Positions 1 to 8,740 of a stretch of 40,330 nt of DNA are shown piece after piece. Numbering within the stretch: the stretch's first letter is position 1; the number at the start of each line of letters is the position of its first letter. The position numbers and the translations under genes are program-made. The DNA lies in assembly GCA_965203345.1 (NCBI GenBank), contig CBDBCK010000017.1, positions 1-40,330 of the forward strand, written 5' to 3'. The stretch comes from CBDBCK01 sp965203345. GTDB taxonomy: Bacteria; Chloroflexota; Dehalococcoidia; Lucifugimonadales; Lucifugimonadaceae. The notes below the pieces were generated by a model. That model saw only the letters and a list, made by a program, of their open reading frames with translations, did not search any database and was not told the origin of the DNA.

Positions 1-761
1 GTATCACGACGGGTGCAAACGAGTTTTTTTACCTGGATGACGCGGCTATAGCACGTTGGGGAGTTGAGGATGAGTTCCTGCGCCCCGTTGTTAAGAGCCC
101 GCGCGAGTGTAAGAGCATACTTGTGGATCCGATCGCACTTGCCAACAAGATTTTTATGTGCCACAAGGAAAAGAGCGAGCTTGAAGGCACGAATGCGCTG
201 GCATACATTGAGTGGGGGGAGTCGCGCAGATTTCAGGATCGCCCCAGCTGTCGAGGGAGGCCTAGGTGGTGGGATCTGGGGGAACGTAGATTATGTCAAA
301 TCGGCGCTAATTATCTTGTGAATGATATGATGCGTTCCTTTGTTACAAGTAGAGCGGATAGTGTCTATTTCAGCGATAATTTTCAAGAAATTCACTCCAT
401 AGCTACTAATATATGGTCACTTGTTGCTGTGCTTAATAGCATGGTTTCGCAGATGTATATAAATATTATAGGTAGAGCTAATTTCGGTGATGGATTGATG
501 AAGATACAAACTTACGAAGTTACGAATCTGCCTATTTTGTCTCCAGATTACCTCAACAATAATGTGGCAAAACAGACAATCCTCTCTTTAGGCAGACTCG
601 GTTTATCAAGCGCGAAGGAGATGAAAACGCTTAATAGCCTTGTTTTTGATGTTCTCGGCTTAACCTTCGGTGAACAAGAGGCAGTATATGAGGCTATAGT
701 GGCGATGGTAGATAAGCGTCTATCTAAAGCGAAAAGCAACAGACTACGCGAGAAACGTTGA
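1..761 (+). CDS. C-terminal part of N6-adenine DNA methyltransferase (Eco57I/type IIG-like), 5' truncated by window edge
   Basis: The reading frame is open from the left edge (codons in phase with position 3), so this is the 3' end of a longer gene, not a gene starting at the GTG at 123. The first residues read TTGANEFFYLDD and later WGVEDEFLRPVVKSPREC, a pattern typical of the region after the catalytic domain in Eco57I-like and related N6-adenine methyltransferases. Further on, NIIGRANFGDG and QTYEVTNLPIL match the target-recognition/C-terminal part of the same proteins. The catalytic NPPY motif would lie upstream, outside the window. The likely role is DNA methylation in a restriction-modification or BREX-like system. 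The stop is followed about 50 bp later by the pentapeptide-repeat genes on the same strand. The family call rests on recalled motif style, not on a search. Confidence 0.7.
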   Translation, partial: ITTGANEFFYLDDAAIARWGVEDEFLRPVVKSPRECKSILVDPIALANKIFMCHKEKSELEGTNALAYIEWGESRRFQDRPSCRGRPRWWDLGERRLCQIGANYLVNDMMRSFVTSRADSVYFSDNFQEIHSIATNIWSLVAVLNSMVSQMYINIIGRANFGDGLMKIQTYEVTNLPILSPDYLNNNVAKQTILSLGRLGLSSAKEMKTLNSLVFDVLGLTFGEQEAVYEAIVAMVDKRLSKAKSNRLREKR

Positions 762-809
762 GTATTCAGAGAACGAGCGAAGGTTATCCTATACCACAAG
801 TTGAATAAG

Positions 810-1502
810 ATGAAAAACATACTTTATATCGTACGAGGTTGGTGGACTCGTGGTGTCCGCTATGTTACAGGTTTGAAATGGGATTTAGAATTTCTTGTCC
901 AATTGATCGTGGCTATTTTCGGCATCCTGTTTATGGCTATTTTCGGCGTCCTGCTTGTGTCTATTTTCGTTGTATTATTCATACCAAACCCAGAGTGGTT
1001 TTACCCGTTTTTAGGACTATCCCAAGAGAACGAAACTTCAGGACTCTCCCCAAAGAACGAAGCCTTGCGATTCTTGGGATTTGGTATAGGCGGTACGTTG
1101 CTAGCTCTAGGGGCTGTTATCTCTTATATGCGAGCTAAAGCATTTGAGGACACTGCACGCGCACAGGTTGAGGCCAATAAAAACCAGGTTAAAGCCAACC
1201 AAAATCAGGTTAAGGCCACCCAAAACCAGGCGCAAGCTAACCAAAACCAGGTTAAAGCCAACCAAAATCAGGAGCAGGGGCTGCGTCAGGAACGGCTAAA
1301 AAATGCCATAGAGCACCTGGAAAGTCGATCCGCCTCTGTTCGTTTAGGTGGTGCCTACGAACTTTTCCATCTGGCGAAAGACACCCGAAACCTTGATCAA
1401 ACAGAAGATCTTAGCCAGACCGCTTTGGCTATTCTATGCGCCCATATACGCCAGACTACGCGCGAAAAAGAGTACAAAGTAGAGTATGAATCAGAACTTT
1501 GA
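810..1502 (+). CDS. membrane-anchored N-terminal half of split pentapeptide-repeat protein (paralog 1a)
   Basis: About 230 aa. I chose ATG 810 over the in-frame TTG 801 because the two downstream paralogs start at the equivalent ATG after the same upstream block (CACAAGTTGAAT). Residues about 27-58 form a strong hydrophobic segment and about 92-110 a second one. A Gln/Asn-rich heptad-like stretch follows (repeats of QVKANQN, about residues 118-150). Then comes the conserved block LRQERLKNAIEHL...SVRLGGAYELFHLAKDT, a module often found before pentapeptide repeats. In paralogs 2 and 3 this block runs straight into the pentapeptide domain; here the frame ends at 1502. The function is unknown. 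The module probably anchors the partner repeat domain (1486-2565) at the membrane. Confidence 0.75.
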   Translation: MKNILYIVRGWWTRGVRYVTGLKWDLEFLVQLIVAIFGILFMAIFGVLLVSIFVVLFIPNPEWFYPFLGLSQENETSGLSPKNEALRFLGFGIGGTLLALGAVISYMRAKAFEDTARAQVEANKNQVKANQNQVKATQNQAQANQNQVKANQNQEQGLRQERLKNAIEHLESRSASVRLGGAYELFHLAKDTRNLDQTEDLSQTALAILCAHIRQTTREKEYKVEYESEL

Positions 1503-2565
1503 GGAGAAGCGGGAAAATAACCCCCCACCTTCTGAAGAGATCCAAAGCCTACTAAACCTGCTATTTGTGGAAGAACACGAGGTTTTCAAGGATCGCAATA
1601 TCAATTTGAAAGGAGCTTTCCTACGGGGAGCTGGTATTGCTTATGCACAACTGCAGGGTGCCAATCTTGAGAGAGCCGACCTACGAGGCACTAATCTTGC
1701 TTATGCACAACTGCAGGGTGCCAATCTTGAGAGAGCCGACCTACGAGGAGCTGATCTTGCTTATGCACAACTGCAGAGTGCTAATCTTGCGAGAGCAGAT
1801 CTAAAAGGTGCTAATCTTACGAGCGCATACCTGCAAGGTGCTAGTCTTTGGAGAGCAGATCTAGAAGGTGCTGGTCTTGAGACAGCACGCCTGCAAAATA
1901 CTAATCTTTTTAGAGCAAAACTGCAAGGTGCTAATCTTATGAGAGCATACCTACAAGGTGCTTATCTTTCGGAAGCATACCTGCAAGGTGCTGGTCTTTC
2001 GGAAGCATACCTGCAAGGTGCTTATCTTGGGAAAGCAAAACTGCAAGGTGCTAATCTTGAGAGAGCACACCTGCAATTTACTAATCTTATATTCGCACAG
2101 TTACAAGGTGCTGATCTTTTTGGAGCACAGCTACAAGCTGCTGATCTTTTTGGAGTACATCTGCAAGGTACTGATCTTATGCTAGCAGAACTGCGAGGTG
2201 TTAATCTTCCGAGAGCACACCTGCGAGATGTTGGTTCTGAGGATAAGGTAGCACAAATGGACATATTCATAGTTGAGGATAATATTAGACAACAAATCGG
2301 CAAAGAGAGTGATCTATCCCGTATAACTTTCTCAGGAGGTCTGACTCAGGAAGATGTTGATTCTATTGTGGAATCTATGCCCAATGATGAACATAAAAAA
2401 AGGTTACTAGAACGACTGATGCCGCACGTTGGTAAGCCAGCAAGCTCTAAACTGCCCCAAAATAGCGGTGCAATTACCGATCCATACACCGAAGAAGAGG
2501 CAGAAAAATGGATCGCCGAATACAACGAAGCGATGAGCTATAATCTACCCGACCCCACTCCATAA
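1486..2565 (+). CDS. pentapeptide-repeat protein, C-terminal half of split paralog 1 (1b)
   Basis: 359 aa. The ATG at 1486 overlaps the end of the previous gene by 17 nt, so translation may be coupled. Residues about 40-250 are pentapeptide repeats of the A(N/D)Lxx type (for example GANLERADLRGTNL), predicted to fold as a right-handed quadrilateral beta-helix. The C-terminal roughly 100 residues (IRQQIGKESDLSRITFSGG, then YTEEEAEKWIAEYNEAMS) are conserved in all three paralogs. Compared with paralog 2, about 31 nt are inserted just before the shared PSEEIQSLLNLLFV segment. Since 31 is not a multiple of three, this splits what is one protein in the neighbours. It has no catalytic motif and its function is unknown; pentapeptide proteins often act as scaffolds or DNA mimics. 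Confidence 0.8.
   Translation: MNQNFEEKRENNPPPSEEIQSLLNLLFVEEHEVFKDRNINLKGAFLRGAGIAYAQLQGANLERADLRGTNLAYAQLQGANLERADLRGADLAYAQLQSANLARADLKGANLTSAYLQGASLWRADLEGAGLETARLQNTNLFRAKLQGANLMRAYLQGAYLSEAYLQGAGLSEAYLQGAYLGKAKLQGANLERAHLQFTNLIFAQLQGADLFGAQLQAADLFGVHLQGTDLMLAELRGVNLPRAHLRDVGSEDKVAQMDIFIVEDNIRQQIGKESDLSRITFSGGLTQEDVDSIVESMPNDEHKKRLLERLMPHVGKPASSKLPQNSGAITDPYTEEEAEKWIAEYNEAMSYNLPDPTP
1621..1800 (+). repeat. 60-bp tandem repeats encoding pentapeptides
   Basis: Three consecutive 60-bp units are nearly identical at the DNA level (shared core CTTATGCACAACTGCAG). Each encodes four pentapeptides. The DNA-level identity points to recent tandem expansion inside gene 1b. Confidence 0.75.
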
Positions 2566-2644
2566 TCCACGCTGATTCTATATAATCCATACAATCTCCC
2601 ACGATAGCGGAGAGAGTATACGCTAATCCACAAGTTGAATTGAG

Positions 2645-4414
2645 ATGCAAAACATATTTCATACCGCCCGAGAGTGGCTCACTCGTAATGTCCGCCGTGC
2701 CAAAGATTTGAAACTGGATTCAAAGCTCTTTGTCCAATCGCTCGCGGCTATTCTCGCTGTCCTGCTTGTGATTATTGTCATTGTCCTATCCACGCCAAAC
2801 CCAGAGTGGATTTACCCGATTTTAGGGTTATCCCAAAAGAGTGACGTCTTACGATTCTTGGGATTCGGTATCGGTGGTACATTGCTAGCTCTAGGGATAG
2901 CTCGTAGTATCCACCGTATGGATTCAAAGCTCTTTGTCCGATTGCTCGCGGCTATTCTCGGCATCCTGCTTGTGATTATTGTCATTGTCATATTCACGCC
3001 AAGCCCAGAGTGGATTTACCCGTTTTTAGGACTATCCCAAAAGAACGACGTCTTACGATTCTTGGGATTCGGTATAGGTGGTACGTTGCTAGCTCTAAGC
3101 GCTGTTATCTCTTATAAGCGAGCTAAAGCATTTGAAGACACCGCTGCAAACCAGGAGAAGGGTCTGCGTCAGGAACGGTTAAAAAATGCCATAAAGCACC
3201 TGGCAGATCGGTCCGCCTCTGTTCGTTTAGGTGGTGCCTACGAACTTTTCCATCTGGCGAAAGACACCCGAGCCCTTGATCAAACAGAAGATCTTAGCCA
3301 GACCGCCTTGGATATTCTATGCGCGCACATCCGCCAGACTACGCGCGAAGCAGAGTACATACAGAAGTATAGATCAGAACCTTCTGAAGAGATCCAAAGC
3401 CTACTAAACCTGCTATTTGTGCAAAAACACGAGGTTTTCAAGGATCGCAATATCAATTTGCGAAGAGCTTTCCTACGGGGATCCGATCTTGTTGGTGCAA
3501 GGCTGCAAAAGGCTGATCTTAGGGGTGCAGAACTGCAAAGCGCTGATCTTAGGCGTGTGCGGCTGCAAAAGGCTGATCTTAGGGGTGCAGAACTGCAAAG
3601 CGCTGATCTTAGGCGTGTGCGGCTGCAAAAGGCTGATCTTAGGGATGTAAAACTGCGAGATGCTGATCTTAGGCGTGTGCGGCTGCAAAAGGCTGATCTT
3701 AGGGGTGCAGAACTGCAAGATGCTGATCTTAGGAAAGCACGACTACGAGGCATTATTCTTGAGGGAACACGCCTACAAAAGGCTGATCTTAGGAGAGCAC
3801 GGCTGCAAGGTGCTTATCTTTGGCTAGCACACCTGGAAGGTGCTAATCTTGAGGAAGCACGCCTAAAAGGTGCTGATCTTAGGGGAGCATGGCTGCAAGG
3901 TGCTGGACTTTGGAGCGCACACTTGGAAGGTGCTAAACTTGACGGAGCACGCCTACAAGGTACTGATCTTGATAGCACACACCTGGAAGGTGCTGATCTT
4001 AGGATAGCACACTTGGAAGGTGCTAATATTGACGGAGCACTCCTACAAGGCGCTGATCTTGACCTAGCACACTTGCAAGGTGTTAGTAGCGCGAGTTATG
4101 CGTCACCAGTGAAAGAGGTCATATTTGAGGATCAGATTAGACAAAGAATCGGAGAAAAGAGTGATCTATCCCATATAATTTTCTCAGGAGGATTGAATCA
4201 GGAAGATGTTGATTCTATTGCGGGATCTATGCCCGATGATGAACAGAAAAAAAGGTTACAAGAACGACTGAAACCGCATGTTGATAAGCCAGCAAGTCAT
4301 GAACTGCCCCAAAATAGCGGTGCAATTATCGGCTCATACACCAAAGAAGAGGCGGAAAAATGGATCGCAGAATACAACAAAGCTATGGGTTATAAAGAAG
4401 ACCCTACTCCATAA
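2645..4414 (+). CDS. membrane-anchored pentapeptide-repeat protein, paralog 2 (duplicated membrane hairpin)
   Basis: 589 aa. The order is a membrane module, the block LRQERLKNAIKHLADRSASVRLGGAYELFHLAKDT (about 174-209), SEEIQSLLNLLFV (about 248-260), pentapeptide repeats (about 270-480) and the conserved C-terminal tail ending near EKWIAEYNKAMG. The membrane module is itself duplicated. D25-S26-K27-L28-F29-V30 and the following hydrophobic stretch, TPNPEWIYP loop and FLGFGIGGTLLAL helix recur at D93 onward, a 68-residue period. That gives about four hydrophobic segments against two in the paralogs. The start is the first ATG after the shared CACAAGTTGAATTGAG block. It appears to be a tandem gene duplicate of its neighbours. 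Molecular function is unknown; a membrane-tethered scaffold is the reasonable guess. Confidence 0.85.
   Translation: MQNIFHTAREWLTRNVRRAKDLKLDSKLFVQSLAAILAVLLVIIVIVLSTPNPEWIYPILGLSQKSDVLRFLGFGIGGTLLALGIARSIHRMDSKLFVRLLAAILGILLVIIVIVIFTPSPEWIYPFLGLSQKNDVLRFLGFGIGGTLLALSAVISYKRAKAFEDTAANQEKGLRQERLKNAIKHLADRSASVRLGGAYELFHLAKDTRALDQTEDLSQTALDILCAHIRQTTREAEYIQKYRSEPSEEIQSLLNLLFVQKHEVFKDRNINLRRAFLRGSDLVGARLQKADLRGAELQSADLRRVRLQKADLRGAELQSADLRRVRLQKADLRDVKLRDADLRRVRLQKADLRGAELQDADLRKARLRGIILEGTRLQKADLRRARLQGAYLWLAHLEGANLEEARLKGADLRGAWLQGAGLWSAHLEGAKLDGARLQGTDLDSTHLEGADLRIAHLEGANIDGALLQGADLDLAHLQGVSSASYASPVKEVIFEDQIRQRIGEKSDLSHIIFSGGLNQEDVDSIAGSMPDDEQKKRLQERLKPHVDKPASHELPQNSGAIIGSYTKEEAEKWIAEYNKAMGYKEDPTP
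3501..3720 (+). repeat. 60-bp tandem repeats inside paralog 2
   Basis: Units containing GGCTGATCTTAGGGGTGCAG followed by AACTGCAAAG recur at exact 60-bp spacing from about 3510, two of them with no difference over most of the unit. They encode the pentapeptides ADLRG/AELQS/ADLRR. This is a recent in-frame expansion. Confidence 0.75.
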
Positions 4415-4493
4415 TCCATGTTGGTTCCCCATAGTCCATACAGTCCACCACCACAGCAGGGAGAGTAGACGCTAATCCACAAGTTGAATTGAG

Positions 4494-6068
4494 ATGAAAA
4501 GCATACTTCAGACCGCACGAAATTGGCTGACTCGTAGTGTCCGCCGTGCCAAAGGTTTGAAACTGGATTCAAAACTCTTTGACAAAGGTTTGAAATGGGG
4601 TTCAAAGTTCCTTGTCCCACTGCTCGCGTTTATTCTCGTTGGCCTGTTTGTCTTCCTGCTTGTGGTTATTGTCGTCATCTTATTCATACCAAACCCAGAG
4701 GGGATTTACCCGTTTTTAGGACTATCACAAGAGAACGAAACTTTAGGACTATCCCCAAAGAACGAAGCCTTACGATTCTTGGGATTTGGCATAGGCGGTA
4801 CATTGTTAGCTCTAGGGGCTGTTATAGCTAATAGGCGAGCTAAAGCATTGGAGGACACTGCACGTGCACAGGTTAAGGCCAACGAAAACTCAGAACAAGG
4901 TCTGCGTCAGGAACGGCTGAAAAATGCCATAGAGCACTTGGCAGATCGATCCGCCTCTGTTCGTTTAGGTGGTGCCTACGAACTTTTCCATCTGGCGAAA
5001 GACACCCGAGACCTTGATCAAACAGAAGATCTTAGTCAGACCGCCTTGGATATTCTATGTGCCCATATCCGCCAAACGACGCGTGAAACGGAGTACAGAA
5101 AAAAGTATAAATCAGAACCTTCTGAAGAGATCGAAAGCTTACTAAGTTTGCTATTTGTGGAAAGACACGAGATTTTCAAGGATCGCAATATCAATTTGAA
5201 AGGAGCTTTCTTACAAGGAGCTAATCTTTGGCATGCAAGGTTGCAGGGTGCTAATCTTAGGGAAGCAAAACTGCAAAGTGTTGAGCTTGTGCGAGCACAC
5301 CTTCAGGGTGCTAATCTTACGGGAGCAGAATTGCAAGACGCTGATCTTAGGTCGGTAGAACTGCAAGGTGCCTGTCTTATGTTCGCAGAACTGCAAGGTG
5401 CTGATCTCAGATATGCAGAACTACAAGGTGCTGATCTTCAGAGTGCGCAATTGCAGGGCGCTAATCTTGCATTGGTAGGCCTACAAGGTGCTAATCTTGT
5501 GAGAGCACAACTGCAAAATGAAAGTGATAGTACTTGGTCTGCACAACTGCAGGGTGTCAATCTTGCGTTCGCACACCTGCAGGATGCTAATCTTGCGTTC
5601 GCAAAATTACGAGGTGCTGATCTTGAGAGAGTAAAATTGCAAGGTGCTAACCTTATGGGAGCAGAACTGCAGGGTGCTAATCTTATATATGCACAATTAC
5701 AATGTGCTGATCTTGGGGGAGCACGACTGCAACTGCATGGTGTTGGTCGTGATATAAGGGGAGCAGAACTGCAAGGAGGCACATTTTTTGAGAAGGTCAT
5801 TAGAGAAAAAATCGGAAAAGAGAGTGATCTATCCGATATAACTTTCTCAGGAGGGCTGAATCAGGAAGATGTTGATGATATTGTGAGACCTATACCAGAT
5901 GATGAACACAAAGAAAGGTTACGAGAACGACTGATGCTGGACGTTGGTAAGCCAGCAAGTTCTGAACCGTCGGAATATTTGGAATATAGCGATGCAATTA
6001 TCGGTTCATACACCAAAGAAGAGACGCGAAGATGGATCGCCGAACACTACAAAACTATTAGATCTTAA
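4494..6068 (+). CDS. membrane-anchored pentapeptide-repeat protein, paralog 3
   Basis: 524 aa. A basic N-terminus is followed by a long hydrophobic segment (about residues 39-65), the loop IPNPEGIYPFLGLS, and a second hydrophobic segment FLGFGIGGTLLALGAVIA (about 95-112). Then come the LRQERLKNAIEHLADRSASVRLGG block, a pentapeptide domain of about 200 residues, and the C-terminal tail with SDLSDITFSGGLNQEDVDDI. A short non-pentapeptide insertion (NESDSTW) breaks the helix register near the middle. The start is the ATG directly after the same CACAAGTTGAATTGAG upstream block as paralog 2, which also marks the unit of duplication. With the two preceding genes it forms a probable operon next to a DNA methyltransferase gene. 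Function unknown. Confidence 0.85.
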   Translation: MKSILQTARNWLTRSVRRAKGLKLDSKLFDKGLKWGSKFLVPLLAFILVGLFVFLLVVIVVILFIPNPEGIYPFLGLSQENETLGLSPKNEALRFLGFGIGGTLLALGAVIANRRAKALEDTARAQVKANENSEQGLRQERLKNAIEHLADRSASVRLGGAYELFHLAKDTRDLDQTEDLSQTALDILCAHIRQTTRETEYRKKYKSEPSEEIESLLSLLFVERHEIFKDRNINLKGAFLQGANLWHARLQGANLREAKLQSVELVRAHLQGANLTGAELQDADLRSVELQGACLMFAELQGADLRYAELQGADLQSAQLQGANLALVGLQGANLVRAQLQNESDSTWSAQLQGVNLAFAHLQDANLAFAKLRGADLERVKLQGANLMGAELQGANLIYAQLQCADLGGARLQLHGVGRDIRGAELQGGTFFEKVIREKIGKESDLSDITFSGGLNQEDVDDIVRPIPDDEHKERLRERLMLDVGKPASSEPSEYLEYSDAIIGSYTKEETRRWIAEHYKTIRS

Positions 6069-6328
6069 CGCCGACCTTGTCGGGACGGTACGAGACCTGA
6101 TTCTTGATGAGCAAGGGCACTCTATCAGGTATAGTAGCGATGTTGGGTAGGCGCTTGGCTACAACGAAGAGTAACGGAGTACGTGAGAGGCGTTTAGGAT
6201 ACTGCGGGAGCTCTGACTTTCGCTGGCAAGCTTGATAGCATTTTTTGCGCATCAAGAGCAAACGGGTGTCATCCGTAGTTCGGAAATCCGGGATAAGAAA
6301 CAGGAATCATCCACTAGAAATCTCTAGT
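6069..6328. other. intergenic, no convincing gene
   Basis: No supported coding region. A minus-strand frame of 67 codons (6058-6261) overlaps the end of paralog 3 and has no recognisable domain. A small perfect stem (ACTAGA/TCTAGT, 6313-6318 with 6323-6328) abuts the stop of the next minus-strand gene, but no T-run follows it. Confidence 0.5.
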
Positions 6329-6511
6329 TCAATCATTATAACGACGAGAGCGTTCCTCAATTCGTGCTAGCCGTTCCTCAATGTCTCTTTTAGTCACGAG
6401 TTTCCCTTTTTGCAGGCGAACGTTGCCTCGGACAAAGCGAGAGAATGCACCCATAGCATTGCGATCCTCCATCTCTTGGAAATAACCCTTGGAAATTTTC
6501 TTTTGAGCCAT
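6329..6511 (-). CDS. small hypothetical protein, 60 aa
   Basis: 60 aa, highly charged, reading MAQKKISKGYFQEMEDRN near the start and RDIEERLARIEERSRRYND at the end. I chose the ATG at 6511 because it has a Shine-Dalgarno-like GAAAGGTG just upstream; the frame also opens further upstream without a ribosome site. The C-terminal third is likely helical and amphipathic. I do not recognise the family. Its position between an accessory cluster and core genes, and its size, would fit an antitoxin-like or regulatory peptide, but nothing in the sequence shows this. Confidence 0.5.
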   Translation of the reverse strand: MAQKKISKGYFQEMEDRNAMGAFSRFVRGNVRLQKGKLVTKRDIEERLARIEERSRRYND

Positions 6512-6619
6512 TGTTGCACCTTTCAATTTTTGTCCATATGTTTTCATGATTGATAAAATTATATTACAATACAATTTTTTGAAAATTCAGACTGAATTGG
6601 AAAGTGTAATAGCGTAACC

Positions 6620-7513
6620 ATGAGTAAGCACCTTAAGGTCAAAACTGTAGGCATATTGAGTCCGGGGGACATGGGTGGCAAGGTGGGCTCCGTGCTGAAG
6701 ACACACGGCCTGGAGGTGCTCACCTGCTTATCGGGTCGCAGTGAGCGGACGCGTGAGCTTGCGTCGGACGCGGGCTTCTCGGACGTTCCGTCTCTGCGGG
6801 AACTTGTGGAGCGTTGCGACTTGATTATGTCCATACTTGTACCCTCGGAGGCTATGGGCGTGGCGGAGAAGGTGGCGGAGGCGATATCCGCTACGGGCAA
6901 GCGTCTCCCCTTTGCGGACTGCAACGCCGTATCCCCGGACACTTCTTCGTCAATAGGTAAGGTAGTGGAGAACGCGGGCGGTCTTTTTATAGACGCGGGC
7001 ATAATAGGAGCTCCTCCCTCCAGTGGGAACGCGCCCCGGATATACGCTTCTGGGGAGCATGCGGCGATACTCGCCCAGTTGGACGGCAAGGGGATTTTGG
7101 TGCCTGTTATTGAAGGCGACGAAGGCAGGACGAAAGCGTCCGCCTTGAAGATGTGCTACGCGTCGTTGACAAAGGGCACCGCTGCGCTGTACGTGTCCGC
7201 TCTGGTGGTTGCGGCAAGGCTTGGTCTGTACGACGACCTGATAAAAGAGCTGGGCTTCAGCCAGGGTGGCATGCTGGAGAGGGTGCAAAGCGTGAACTCT
7301 CTTTCGGCGAAGGCTTTCAGGTGGGTAGGGGAGATGGAGGAGATAGCGGACACTTTTGACTCGGCGGGGGTTACGCCTTTCCTTCACCGAGGTGCGGCTG
7401 CGGCCTTCCAGATGGTTGCAGACTCGGAGATAGGGCACGAACGACCAGAAACGGTGGACAGGTCCCGCTCCCTGGAAGAGACGACCCGTATACTTTCTCG
7501 TGTCGCTCGCTGA
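6620..7513 (+). CDS. NAD(P)-dependent dehydrogenase, 6-phosphogluconate/3-hydroxyisobutyrate dehydrogenase superfamily with DUF1932 domain
   Basis: 297 aa, normal length for the family. The N-terminal Rossmann domain starts VGILSPGDMGGKVGSVL (about residues 9-26), the beta-hydroxyacid dehydrogenase variant of GxGxxG. ADCNAVSPDT (about 98-107) occupies the substrate-loop position. The C-terminal all-helical DUF1932 domain includes KMCYASLTKGTAAL (about 181-194), which carries the lysine used for catalysis in this superfamily. It probably oxidises a small hydroxy acid; the substrate cannot be read from sequence. It is a single gene on the + strand, convergent with metX 22 bp away. Confidence 0.85.
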   Translation: MSKHLKVKTVGILSPGDMGGKVGSVLKTHGLEVLTCLSGRSERTRELASDAGFSDVPSLRELVERCDLIMSILVPSEAMGVAEKVAEAISATGKRLPFADCNAVSPDTSSSIGKVVENAGGLFIDAGIIGAPPSSGNAPRIYASGEHAAILAQLDGKGILVPVIEGDEGRTKASALKMCYASLTKGTAALYVSALVVAARLGLYDDLIKELGFSQGGMLERVQSVNSLSAKAFRWVGEMEEIADTFDSAGVTPFLHRGAAAAFQMVADSEIGHERPETVDRSRSLEETTRILSRVAR

Positions 7514-7526
7514 ACGTCGGTCAAAC

Positions 7527-7550
7527 GCGTCAGGGTTAGGCGTCTGACGC
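7527..7550. terminator. weak stem-loop between convergent genes
   Basis: Perfect 7-bp stem GCGTCAG/CTGACGC (7527-7533 with 7544-7550) and a 10-nt loop, overlapping the last codons of metX. No T-run follows on either strand, so a terminator role is uncertain. Confidence 0.3.
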
Positions 7551-8717
7551 TAATTCAGACCTGGCGCCTAGCCGTCCTTCCAGAAAGTAAGCCAGATGCG
7601 GCGTGTATAGAGACGGTTCTAGAAAGAATGAGTCGTGTCCCTTTTCGGAGTGTACGGTTATATGTATGGGTGAGAGACCGGCGGCCATGAGTATCCGTTC
7701 CAGTTCGTCTTGCTCTTCGGGATAGAACGCCACGTCGGAGCTGACGGTGAAGATGAGATGCTCCTGTTCTTTTGCTCGCCCGAAAGCCTCCTCCACGGAG
7801 TTTACGCCCGCGTCTGCGGCTATATTGAAGCTCTGCCACATGTCCAGGATGCGCAGGTATGAGTTGGCGTCAAATCGTCCCACGAACTTGGCGCCCTGAT
7901 GGAGCATATAGGACTCTATGTTGCTATTGAGGTTATAGTATGAGAAGTCGGCCTCCGGGCCTATGACTCTCTCCGCTCTGTTGGAGAGGGTGTTTATAGA
8001 TACGAAGGTTTTGTGGCATATCATCCTTGCAAGTGCCAGTCCCTTTGTGGGATAGGCTTGGTCGTAGTAGTCTCCTCCGTTGAAATTTGCGTCGTTCTCT
8101 AATGCGTATATCTGCTCCAGTATGTGTATCCTCTGGAGGGTAGTTACGGAGGGTCCGCACGCTATAGATATGAACTTGGCGGATATTTCGGGATACAGGG
8201 TTGCGAACGATAAACAGAGTAACCCGCCCGTTGAAGCACCGGTAACGGCGTGCAGCTTGTGTACGCCGAGGTGTTGGAGTAGGCGGGCTTGAGACGCTGA
8301 AACGTCTGCCAGCGATATGGAGGGGAAGGAAGATCCGTAAGGTGTTCCCGTTTCCGGGTTTATAGAGGAAGGCCCCGTGCTTCCATAGCACCCGCCCAGG
8401 TAGTTGGCGCATATTATGAAGAACCTGTCGGTGTCCAGCGCCTTACCGGGCCCTATAAAGCCGTCCCACCATCCCGTATAGCATTCCTCCTTCCAGAACC
8501 TCTCCGCGCCCGGCACGCGTGGGTTGTACCCCGCGGCGTGCTGGGATCCGGTCATTGCGTGGAACAGGAGTATGGCGTTATTCTTTTGTTTGTTGAGCTC
8601 GCCGTAAGTTTCGTATGCCAGGGTAACCTCTGGCAAAGTGCCACCGGCACGCAGGGTGAAAGGCCCGAACTTGAAGAAGCGGGTTTCGGTTCGGATTGTC
8701 TTTCCGCCGGTCGCCAT
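7536..8717 (-). CDS. metX: homoserine O-acetyltransferase
   Basis: 393 aa, normal for MetX. It transfers an acyl group to homoserine, activating it for direct sulfhydrylation by MetY. It is an alpha/beta hydrolase. The oxyanion region and signature GWWDGFIGPGKALDTDRFF and YLGGCYGSTGPSSINP are diagnostic. The nucleophile is S162 in GASTGG (GGSMGG in most homologs), with the acid in SSDVAFYP and the histidine in KGHDSFFLEP. It lies 23 bp downstream of metY on the minus strand, the classic MetY-MetX pair, and is last in the cysH-fdh-metY-metX run. Acetyl versus succinyl specificity cannot be decided by eye. Confidence 0.95.
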   Translation of the reverse strand: MATGGKTIRTETRFFKFGPFTLRAGGTLPEVTLAYETYGELNKQKNNAILLFHAMTGSQHAAGYNPRVPGAERFWKEECYTGWWDGFIGPGKALDTDRFFIICANYLGGCYGSTGPSSINPETGTPYGSSFPSISLADVSASQARLLQHLGVHKLHAVTGASTGGLLCLSFATLYPEISAKFISIACGPSVTTLQRIHILEQIYALENDANFNGGDYYDQAYPTKGLALARMICHKTFVSINTLSNRAERVIGPEADFSYYNLNSNIESYMLHQGAKFVGRFDANSYLRILDMWQSFNIAADAGVNSVEEAFGRAKEQEHLIFTVSSDVAFYPEEQDELERILMAAGLSPIHITVHSEKGHDSFFLEPSLYTPHLAYFLEGRLGARSELASDA

Positions 8718-8740
8718 TGGCCGAATAGAAGGACGGTCGC

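Noticed and set aside
6058..6261. 67-codon minus-strand frame after the pentapeptide genes
   Set aside because: Overlaps the end of paralog 3, no recognisable domain and no ribosome site; treated as non-coding.
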